Source: Bacteroides ovatus (GTDB taxonomy: Bacteria; Bacteroidota; Bacteroidia; Bacteroidales; Bacteroidaceae). From it: 64,000 bases of DNA. The translations under genes were made by a program, and so were the position numbers. The stretch spans positions 248,001 to 312,000 of the forward strand of contig NZ_CP012938.1 in assembly GCF_001314995.1 (NCBI RefSeq), read 5' to 3'. Positions 24,867 to 31,576 of the stretch are shown one piece after another. The stretch's first letter is position 1, and every line of letters starts with the position of its first letter. The notes beneath the pieces are model-generated. The model ran no database searches, had not been told where the DNA came from, and saw only the letters and a list, made by a program, of their open reading frames with translations.

Positions 24867-24950
24867 ACGGACTGAAATAGCCCGTTTAACTTCTTTAACT
24901 GTTTTTTATAGGCCTATTATTTGCATAGGTCTTAGAATTCTGTGGTGAAA

Positions 24951-25628
24951 CTATTTTCTGCGAAAACAATTCTCATACGTACACAGCCCGCAAGTATATT
25001 CCAGCTTACGGACATGAGAACCCACTCCAATAATACCACTTACAGATTTGATGGGAATCATTAGACTGGAATCTGTCAACTGAATACCACAGGGCGAAGC
25101 GACCGGAAATAAGGAGAATAGTTTTTGTTGTTCCGATACGTGCCATCCGCAATAACCGGGGCTGTATCTGTTAGTGTGCTTCCAACCTCTCTTTTCGATA
25201 AATGCAGCCAACTCCTCTTCCATGCAATCAGCAGCCTTTTCTGCAATGATGCTCCCCAATGAGTCTGCTATATATACTTTCACCATGTCGTCCTCTTGCT
25301 GGAGGAGATGTTGGAACTCCTCAAATTCAACTCCGGCAGTTGCGGTAAAAAAGGCAAAAGCTTCCGAACCCCGTAATTGGCGGGCAATGGTTTTACCGAT
25401 TGAGAGAACCGTATCTTTTACAGTCAGTGTTGCTTTTTCAGTGTCAAGCAGTCCGTCAGTGAGGAAAAAGAAAAAACGGGGACGAAGAAGGGGAGTGATA
25501 CGGTCAAGTAACGTATTTATTTCTTCTATAACCATTCCATCCGGCATAGAATCTTTATATCCCATCGCCTCGTAAATATCAGATGATGGGATTTGCAGTT
25601 TTTGATAAGTAAGCTCCTGTTCAACCAT
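24951..25628 (-). CDS. MetH-activation-domain-like protein (corrinoid reactivation or accessory)
   Basis: A 225-residue soluble protein resembling the vitamin B12-dependent methionine synthase activation domain, which binds S-adenosylmethionine and remethylates oxidized cobalamin. The RYSPGYCGWHVSEQQKLF segment matches the RxxPGY activation-domain signature, and the C-terminus has a Cys cluster (YTCGLCTYENCF) that could bind an iron-sulfur cluster. Its start overlaps the end of the MtaA-like gene by 8 bp, so the two are made together. Inferred job: keep the corrinoid of the CmuA-like fusion active. Conventional reactivases of such systems (RamA) differ, so this would be a variant. Confidence 0.75.
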   Translation of the reverse strand: MVEQELTYQKLQIPSSDIYEAMGYKDSMPDGMVIEEINTLLDRITPLLRPRFFFFLTDGLLDTEKATLTVKDTVLSIGKTIARQLRGSEAFAFFTATAGVEFEEFQHLLQQEDDMVKVYIADSLGSIIAEKAADCMEEELAAFIEKRGWKHTNRYSPGYCGWHVSEQQKLFSLFPVASPCGIQLTDSSLMIPIKSVSGIIGVGSHVRKLEYTCGLCTYENCFRRK

Positions 25629-26631
25629 TATTGAACTCTTCCAATGCGGTATAAAATGCGTCTATATTAATAGAAGACGTATGTGGCGGAATATCACAAC
25701 CACTTGACAATACGAAATTAGGATATGCACGGGTAGTCTCCAATAGTTGCAAAGTCGCTTCCTTCATAGTCTCCGGGCCTGCCATCTTGAAAAGGCTCAC
25801 CGGGTCCAGATTTCCCATTGCCAGTGCATCGGTCGGAACCTCTTTCAACGCTTCCTCCATCTTAATTTTATTCCCGAAGTGGTAAGCGGCTGCACCGGTA
25901 TAAACCATCGCTTGCGTGCAATTCCCTGTGTTTCCGCAATTATGAAGCACTACGGCAAAGTGCTCATCCTGTACCTTCTCTATTATTTCTTTCACAAATA
26001 AAGAAGAATATTGCAGGCAATCTTCGTTGGATAACAGTCCTGCAGCAGGTTCAGCCATGATTACACCGTTCACACCGGTTGCTTTCAATGCCATGCAATA
26101 GCGGGTGATGAAGTCACTGCATTTTCTTAATAACGTATTGGCTGCATCGGGATTAATATAAATCAGCATCATGATTTCCGACATATCATACAAACGTCCG
26201 GCCAGCGAATAAGGACCGATGCAACCGGCAAAAACCGGACGGTCTGTAACATTTCTGGCTGTCAGCATATTTGCTTTAAGATATTCCGGGATTCTTCCTT
26301 TATTCAACGCCGGAACTTCCAGCTTTTCAATAGCAGCTTCATCCGCCAGTAAACGGCCGGACACACTGGGCACCTCATTTTTCGGAAAGATAATCTCTGC
26401 CCCGAAAGCTTCCGCTTCTACCGTCAGATCCATGATAACGGTTGCTGCCGCAGCCGGATACTTGTCACAAAGAGCTTTGATAGCCTCATAATGAACCTGC
26501 CCGTTTGTCACTGCATCATGCACCGTTTTCCCTATAAACTCGATACCCGGATGTGTCATGATCGGAATTGCTATCGTTTCCTTACGTTGGATCGTTTGGC
26601 TGATCCATTCTTTCATATTCAGTTTGCCCAT
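25621..26631 (-). CDS. MtaA/MtbA-like methylcorrinoid methyltransferase (URO-D family)
   Basis: A 336-residue URO-D-fold protein with the zinc motif of methylcorrinoid:thiol methyltransferases: His230-x-Cys232 in VVLHNCGN and Cys312 in SSGCDIPPHT, the HxC...C pattern of MtaA and MtbA. MIMAEPAAGLLS and GNLDP blocks are also typical. It should take the methyl group from the corrinoid of the fusion protein and pass it to an acceptor; in bacteria this is often tetrahydrofolate or a thiol, and the acceptor here is unknown. It is coded convergently to the GH31/corrinoid/symporter genes and overlaps the MetH-activation-like gene by 8 bp. Confidence 0.82.
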   Translation of the reverse strand: MGKLNMKEWISQTIQRKETIAIPIMTHPGIEFIGKTVHDAVTNGQVHYEAIKALCDKYPAAAATVIMDLTVEAEAFGAEIIFPKNEVPSVSGRLLADEAAIEKLEVPALNKGRIPEYLKANMLTARNVTDRPVFAGCIGPYSLAGRLYDMSEIMMLIYINPDAANTLLRKCSDFITRYCMALKATGVNGVIMAEPAAGLLSNEDCLQYSSLFVKEIIEKVQDEHFAVVLHNCGNTGNCTQAMVYTGAAAYHFGNKIKMEEALKEVPTDALAMGNLDPVSLFKMAGPETMKEATLQLLETTRAYPNFVLSSGCDIPPHTSSINIDAFYTALEEFNNG

Positions 26632-26649
26632 AATTTCAGTTTTTATTAT

Positions 26650-26670
26650 TTCGTCTTCTATAAAGACGAA
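26650..26670 (-). promoter_or_regulatory. 5' UTR hairpin upstream of the MtaA-like gene
   Basis: TTCGTCTT, loop CTATA, AAGACGAA: a perfect 8-bp stem ending 18 bp before the ATG. It could affect translation or be an operator. I found no cobalamin-riboswitch-like sequence here. Confidence 0.45.
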
Positions 26671-26770
26671 CCAACCGCTTTTTTGTAATCTTGGAATTCA
26701 CTTAAAAATATCCATTGGCGGAGTTAATTCATAAATGTACGGAAATGAACGCTTAACTACCCCGAAGGAC

Positions 26771-26801
26771 TTGACAAACGCATTTTTATGTTGTATATTT
26801 G
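26771..26801 (+). promoter_or_regulatory. Strong Bacteroides-type promoter for a small transcript
   Basis: TTGAC (26771-26775), 18-bp spacer, TATATTTG (26794-26801). It points right into a stretch with only a 30-codon frame and a terminator, so it should give a transcript of about 190 nt. Confidence 0.65.
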
Positions 26802-26842
26802 TAGACGAAACGTGCAGTAAAACTATAAATTAAAATTTGAAA

Positions 26843-26935
26843 ATGAAAGAAAGTAATCCATATAAGCGTCTATATTCAGCTACGATAAAGTGTAATATTA
26901 TAACAAATTCCATGGATGATACTTGTGTAATTTAG
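26843..26935 (+). CDS. Possible 30-residue small protein (or part of a small RNA)
   Basis: ATG at 26843, preceded by an A/T-rich leader of the kind used in Bacteroides, encodes a 30-residue peptide beginning MKESNPYKRLYSATIKCN and ending DDTCVI. I do not recognise it. It sits alone between a good promoter and a good terminator, so either the peptide or the RNA is the product. No plus-strand gene follows, which argues against a leader peptide. Confidence 0.4.
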   Translation: MKESNPYKRLYSATIKCNIITNSMDDTCVI

Positions 26936-26961
26936 GGCATAACTAATCCATTTAAAAGCTT

Positions 26962-26998
26962 AAGGCTGCAAACTCTTACGGGTTTTGTAGCCTTTTTT
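26962..26998 (+). terminator. Rho-independent terminator of the small transcript
   Basis: AAGGCTGCAAA pairs with TTTTGTAGCCTT (one G-T pair, one bulge), followed by a six-T run. The stem and T-run are strong and correctly oriented for the promoter at 26771-26801. Confidence 0.75.
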
Positions 26999-27041
26999 GT
27001 TGTATAAATTCAAATATAAACTACTGAAATGTCCAATAAGA

Positions 27042-27098
27042 GTTTATAATAAACTGTAGACCCGTTTATAATAAACTATAAACGTTTTTATTATAAAC
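27042..27098. repeat. Array of GTTTAT-A-ATAAAC palindromes, 22-bp period
   Basis: Perfect GTTTATAATAAAC at 27042-27054 and 27064-27076, and a degenerate third unit at 27084-27098 whose centre is 21 bp further on. It lies in the gene-free stretch 26999-27241 and could be an operator array or tandem RNA hairpins. Nothing else is seen in that stretch. Confidence 0.65.
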
Positions 27099-27241
27099 TT
27101 AAAAAGAGTTTGTGTAAAAAGGATAAACTATTTTCAATGGATTGCGAAGGTGAGAATACGAGTGAATGGTTTTAGAATGTTTGAATGGTAAATATTGGAT
27201 ACATATTTCCTGGATGTACGATTCAGTTATTCAGGAAAATA

Positions 27242-27291
27242 AAGGCAGCTATTTTATTTGAGGTTATCCCCCGAATAATAATAGCTGCCTT
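27242..27291. terminator. Terminator after rpiB
   Basis: AAGGCAGCTATT (27242-27253) pairs perfectly with AATAGCTGCCTT (27280-27291); A/T-rich tracts lie on both sides. Positioned 24 bp after the end of rpiB (minus strand). Confidence 0.7.
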
Positions 27292-27314
27292 ATTTGTTTT
27301 TATCTTTTGAGGCT

Positions 27315-27749
27315 TTATTTTACCGGAATCTTATCAATACGGTTCTGATGGCGTCCGCCGTCAAATTTGGTAGAGAAGAACTCTGTCAAAATCATGTCCG
27401 CTTCTTCAGTGCTGATGAAGCGTCCCGGCATAACCAGTACATTAGCGTCATTGTGCTGACGAGCCAGGTGTGCGATTTCTGCATTCCAGCAGAGAGCAGC
27501 ACGAACCCCTTGGTGCTTGTTCAGCGTCATATTGATTCCGTTTCCACTGCCACAGATAGCGATACCGGGATAACATTCTCCCGATTCCACTGCAAGAGCC
27601 AGCGGATGAGCATAATCCGGATAGTCTACGCTTGCGGTAGAGTTAGTTCCGAAATCCTTGTAAGCCCAGCCTTTTGCTTCCAGCCAGCCGCGAACATATT
27701 CTTTCAGTTCAAAACCGGCATGGTCGCATGCTAATCCGATTGTTTTCAT
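27315..27749 (-). CDS. rpiB: Ribose-5-phosphate isomerase B
   Basis: Interconverts ribose 5-phosphate and ribulose 5-phosphate in the non-oxidative pentose phosphate pathway. The 144-residue protein has the RpiB/LacA signatures: GLACDHAGFELKE at the N-terminus, DYPDYAHPLA, and GIAICGSGNGINMTLNK with the catalytic Cys region, then RAALCWNAEIAHLARQHNDANVL. Its ATG overlaps the tkt stop codon by one base (TAATG), so it is translated together with transketolase. Confidence 0.95.
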   Translation of the reverse strand: MKTIGLACDHAGFELKEYVRGWLEAKGWAYKDFGTNSTASVDYPDYAHPLALAVESGECYPGIAICGSGNGINMTLNKHQGVRAALCWNAEIAHLARQHNDANVLVMPGRFISTEEADMILTEFFSTKFDGGRHQNRIDKIPVK

Positions 27750-29758
27750 TAGAGCATTGCTTTTACTTGGTTATATACGTTCTCGGCAGTAAATCCAAGT
27801 TTCTCATCCAACACTGTGTAAGGAGCAGAGAAACCGAAAGATTCCAATCCCCAAACTTTACCGTGGCAACCTACCAGACCTTGAAGAGTGACAGGCAGAC
27901 CGGCAGTCATACCGAAAATCTTCGCATCTGCCGGAAGAATAGCTTCCTGATATTCTTTCGGTTGGTTGCGGAACAGACCTTCAGACGGAGCAGATACAAT
28001 GCGTACCTTCACGCCATCTTTGCGAAGCAACTCTGTGCCGGCTACCAATGTAGCTACTTCAGAACCTGAAGCCACTAGGATAACATCCGGATTTTCGTCG
28101 GAACCTGCTACGATATAAGCACCCTTGGCTGCCTGTTCGTAATCTGTTCCTGTCGGTAAATTGGCAATATTCTGACGAGAAAAGATCAATCCTGTCGGAG
28201 TAGACATATTTTCCATAGCAAGTTTCCAAGCGATGGTTGTCTCTTCTGCATCAGCCGGACGAAGTACCAACATAGAGTTGTGTCCCTTATGATTTTTCAG
28301 TTTTTCCATCAGGCGGATTTGAGCTTCCTGTTCTACCGGTTCGTGAGTAGGACCGTCTTCACCTACGCGGAATGCGTCGTGTGTCCAGATGAATTTCACT
28401 GGTTGTTCCATCAAAGCAGCCATACGTACGGCAGGTTTCATGTAGTCGGAGAATACGAAGAAGGTACCGCAAGCAGCGATCACACCACCGTGGAGAGACA
28501 TACCGATACAGATACAAGCCATTGACAGTTCAGATACACCTGCCTGGAAGAATGCTCCGCTGAAATCACCTTTCTTGAAAGAATGAGTCTTTTTCAGGAA
28601 ACCGTCAGTCTTGTCAGAGTTAGAAAGGTCGGCCGAAGCAACGATCATGTTTTCTACCTGTGTAGCAAGTGCGCCCAATACGGTTGCAGATGCAGCACGA
28701 GTAGCGCTACCTGCTTTCTGTTCGATAGCAGCCCAGTCAACTTTCGGAGCTTTGCCCGAGAAGAAGAGTTCCAGTTTTGCAGCCAGTTCCGGGTTTGCTT
28801 TCGCCCATGCAGCTTTTGCAGCATATTTTTCAGCTACAATTTTCTTCAGTTCTTCTGCACGTTTTGCATACAGTTCGGCTACTTCCGGGAATATAACGAA
28901 CGGGTTAGTAGGATCACCACCCAGATTCTTGATTGTATTTACGTATGCGTCGCCGCCGAGAGGAGCACCGTGTGTAGCGCAGTTAGCTTCATAGCTGCTG
29001 CCGTCTGCCTTGCGTGCACCTTTACCCATTACGGTTTTACCGATAATCAGCGTCGGGCGTTCTTTTTCAGCCTGTGCTTCTTTGATTGCCGCACGGATTT
29101 CGTCAGGATCATTACCGTTGATACTAAGTACGTTCCATCCCCATGCTTCATATTTCATGGCAGTATCTTCAACGGTTACATCTTTCGTTTCTGTAGAAAG
29201 CTGAATATCGTTGGAGTCATAGAACATAATCAGGTTGTCCAATCCCAATGCACCGGCAATACGTCCGGAACCTTGAGAGATTTCTTCCTGGATACCACCG
29301 TCAGAGATGTAAGCGTAAATGGTCTGATTCATCACCTCGTCGAAACGGGCTTTCAAGAATTTGGCAGCGATAGCAGCACCTACTGCAAAAGTATGTCCCT
29401 GTCCCAACGGACCAGAAGTATTTTCGATGCCACGCATGATGTCCACTTCAGGATGTCCCGGAGTAGGGCTTCCCCATTGACGGAATTCTTTCAGCTCGTC
29501 CAGCGTGAATTTTCCTGTCAATGCCAACGTAGAATAAAGCATCGGAGACATGTGGCCCGGGTCGAGGAAGAAGCGGTCACGTCCTTCCCAACGGGGATTT
29601 TCAGGATCGTATACTAGAAACTCAGAGAAGAGTACATTTACAAAATCAGCACCACCCATGGCGCCACCCGGGTGACCGGAATTGGCTTTCTCAACCATTG
29701 AAGCAGCAAGAATACGGATGTTATCCGCTGCACGATTCATAAGTTTGTTATCGTTCAT
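27749..29758 (-). CDS. tkt: Transketolase
   Basis: Thiamine-diphosphate enzyme moving two-carbon units between sugar phosphates; here it takes the xylulose 5-phosphate made from arabinose. The 669-residue length is standard. GHPGGAMGGADF, DPGHMSPMLYSTLALTG, GPLGQGHTFAVGAAIAAK, the GDGxxxE-like block ISDGGIQEEISQGSGR and THDAFRVGEDGPTHEPVEQ are transketolase motifs. It is the first gene of a two-gene unit with rpiB and has its own promoter. Confidence 0.96.
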   Translation of the reverse strand: MNDNKLMNRAADNIRILAASMVEKANSGHPGGAMGGADFVNVLFSEFLVYDPENPRWEGRDRFFLDPGHMSPMLYSTLALTGKFTLDELKEFRQWGSPTPGHPEVDIMRGIENTSGPLGQGHTFAVGAAIAAKFLKARFDEVMNQTIYAYISDGGIQEEISQGSGRIAGALGLDNLIMFYDSNDIQLSTETKDVTVEDTAMKYEAWGWNVLSINGNDPDEIRAAIKEAQAEKERPTLIIGKTVMGKGARKADGSSYEANCATHGAPLGGDAYVNTIKNLGGDPTNPFVIFPEVAELYAKRAEELKKIVAEKYAAKAAWAKANPELAAKLELFFSGKAPKVDWAAIEQKAGSATRAASATVLGALATQVENMIVASADLSNSDKTDGFLKKTHSFKKGDFSGAFFQAGVSELSMACICIGMSLHGGVIAACGTFFVFSDYMKPAVRMAALMEQPVKFIWTHDAFRVGEDGPTHEPVEQEAQIRLMEKLKNHKGHNSMLVLRPADAEETTIAWKLAMENMSTPTGLIFSRQNIANLPTGTDYEQAAKGAYIVAGSDENPDVILVASGSEVATLVAGTELLRKDGVKVRIVSAPSEGLFRNQPKEYQEAILPADAKIFGMTAGLPVTLQGLVGCHGKVWGLESFGFSAPYTVLDEKLGFTAENVYNQVKAML

Positions 29759-29795
29759 ATCATTAAAATTTAATTGATTTCTGTCAGATTGTTCG

Positions 29796-29825
29796 CAAAG
29801 ATAACTCTTTATGTGGATTTAACAA
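29796..29825 (-). promoter_or_regulatory. Promoter of tkt-rpiB
   Basis: Minus strand TTG, 19-bp spacer, TATCTTTG: good fit to the Bacteroides consensus, 38 bp upstream of the tkt ATG. It separates this unit from the GH51 gene upstream. Confidence 0.7.
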
Positions 29826-29900
29826 TCCAAAAGAGCTATCTTTTTTATCGACAATTTTACGGTCTTCTTGTTTGTGATACAATAAGTAATTACTCTAAAA

Positions 29901-31445
29901 TTACTGTAACTCTAAAGTAACAATGGACTTAGCAGGAAGTTTTACCTTCATTGTACCTTTATTGATTTTTACCTCTTTGAAAGGTGCCGGTTTTACAATA
30001 TTAGGTTTTTCAAAAGAATTGTAATCGGTCAGTTTGGAAGCGGTCAGAATCTCTCCGATAGCTTTCTTGGCTTTCGTATCACCCAGATTGATGGTGATTT
30101 CCTGCGCTTCATCAGCATCTACATTGGAAAGAGAAATATGGATCACCCCATCTTTATTTTTGGAAGCTGTGGCGCTTACCATCGGAACGGTGCGGTTATC
30201 ACGTACACTCATCTTTTCGCAAGTCAGGTCGATAGGAAGATAAGTGGCATCCTGGTGTACTTTATACATCTTGAAGACATAATAAGTAGGCGTCAACACC
30301 ATTTCTTTGTCTTTTGTCAGAATCATCGATTGAAGTACATTGACAATCTGCGCGATATTTGCCATTTTCAGGCGGTCTGTATATTTATGGAATACATCAA
30401 GACTTAAAGAAGCCACGAAAGCATCACGCAATGTGTTCTGCTGATACAGATGTCCTTTGATGGTTCCCGGTTCCTCATCCCACCAGGTTCCCCATTCGTC
30501 CAGTAAGAGAGCGATTTTCTTGTCCTTGTCATATTTGTCCATGATGGTACAATGTTTCTTGAGTACATCTTCCACTTCCAGACATTTGCCCATCGTCCAG
30601 TAATAATCATCCTTGTTGAATTGAGTGGCTGATCCTTTGCTGCCACTCCATCCGGTTACGGTATAATAGTGCAGAGAAAGACCGTCCATCCGGTGTCCTA
30701 CACGATTCATCAATACATCTGTCCATTTGTAATCATAGTCACTTGCGCCACTGGCAATCTTGAACAGACGGTTGCCGTCATAATTGCGGCAATAAGTAGA
30801 ATAACGACGATATAAGTCTGCGTAATATTCCGGACGCATGCTGCCACCGCACCCCCAGCTTTCATTTCCTACGCCGAGATATTTCAATTTCCATGCTTTG
30901 TCGCGACCATTCTTACGGCGAAGGTTGGCCATAGGCGAGTCTCCGTCAGAAGTCATATATTCCACCCATTTGGCAAGCTCTTCCACTGTGCCGCTACCTA
31001 CATTTCCACTCACGTATGGTTCGCAACCCAGCATTTCGCAAAGATTCAAAAACTCGTGCGTTCCGAAACTGTTGTCTTCAATGGTACCGCCCCAGTTGTT
31101 GTTCACCATCTTCGGACGGTTCTCTTTCGGACCAATGCCATCCATCCAGTGGTATTCATCGGCAAAGCATCCGCCCGGCCAGCGAAGAACGGGAACGGAC
31201 AAGTCTTTCAGTGCATTGAATACGTCTGTGCGATATCCCTTGATATTAGGAATATCCGAGTTTTCGCCTACCCAAAGACCGCCGTAGATACATGAACCCA
31301 AGTGTTCGGCAAACTGGCCGTAAATTTCCTTCGGTATGATTTCTTTGCCTTGGTCGGCATGTACGGTTATGGTAGCACTCTTTTGTGCAGAAAGAGATAC
31401 AGATGCTGCCAGAAAAGCCGTGCTGACTAATAGTTTTGCTTTCAT
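29901..31445 (-). CDS. GH51 alpha-L-arabinofuranosidase (secreted)
   Basis: A 514-residue retaining arabinofuranosidase with a signal peptide (~1-20, ending LSAQK). [27 protein letters not shown] (acid/base Glu195) and [10 protein letters not shown] (nucleophile Glu317) are the GH51 active-site blocks; a C-terminal beta domain completes it. It should release L-arabinose from arabinan or arabinoxylan side chains, probably in the periplasm. It sits between tkt and the GH127/146 gene in the arabinose block, but gaps of 130-140 bp on both sides suggest separate transcription units under shared control. Confidence 0.93.
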   Translation of the reverse strand: MKAKLLVSTAFLAASVSLSAQKSATITVHADQGKEIIPKEIYGQFAEHLGSCIYGGLWVGENSDIPNIKGYRTDVFNALKDLSVPVLRWPGGCFADEYHWMDGIGPKENRPKMVNNNWGGTIEDNSFGTHEFLNLCEMLGCEPYVSGNVGSGTVEELAKWVEYMTSDGDSPMANLRRKNGRDKAWKLKYLGVGNESWGCGGSMRPEYYADLYRRYSTYCRNYDGNRLFKIASGASDYDYKWTDVLMNRVGHRMDGLSLHYYTVTGWSGSKGSATQFNKDDYYWTMGKCLEVEDVLKKHCTIMDKYDKDKKIALLLDEWGTWWDEEPGTIKGHLYQQNTLRDAFVASLSLDVFHKYTDRLKMANIAQIVNVLQSMILTKDKEMVLTPTYYVFKMYKVHQDATYLPIDLTCEKMSVRDNRTVPMVSATASKNKDGVIHISLSNVDADEAQEITINLGDTKAKKAIGEILTASKLTDYNSFEKPNIVKPAPFKEVKINKGTMKVKLPAKSIVTLELQ

Positions 31446-31474
31446 AAATGGTATTTGTTTAATGATTATTTTTT

Positions 31475-31571
31475 ACCACAGATTACGCAGATTATCACAG
31501 ATTGATTTTATTCTGACTGCTATCATGTTATAACCCATAAATAATCTGTGTTAATCCGTGTAATCTGTGGT
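31475..31571. repeat. Inverted repeat of the CACAGATTACACAGATT family, copy 3
   Basis: Arms of 29 bp (31475-31503 and 31543-31571) match at 26 positions; they begin ACCACAGATTAC and enclose a 39-nt spacer. Same family as the copies at 21857 and 23561. It lies between the GH127/146 and GH51 genes and could end or trim their transcript. Confidence 0.85.
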
Positions 31572-31576
31572 GACTT

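Larger units (their letters stand above)
23634..24941 (+). mobile_element. IS110-family insertion sequence with CT cores
   Basis: About 1.3 kb holding a bridge RNA region and an IS110-type transposase. There are no terminal inverted repeats, as expected for this family. Boundaries are set at CT dinucleotides at 23634-23635 and 24940-24941: removing the DNA between them restores a palindromic repeat, and the bridge RNA guides match the sequences next to exactly these cores. Past the transposase stop an AAACGG/CCGTTT stem (24865-24887) may end its transcript. The element sits between convergent genes and breaks neither. Confidence 0.88.

Noticed and set aside
26632-26770. Cobalamin riboswitch upstream of the MtaA-like gene
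   Set aside because: A B12 system would make this plausible, but no B12-box-like core or long multi-stem leader is visible; only an 8-bp hairpin.
28583-29617. 344-codon plus-strand frame opposite tkt
   Set aside because: Shadow of transketolase; very Cys/Phe/Ser rich with no recognizable domain.
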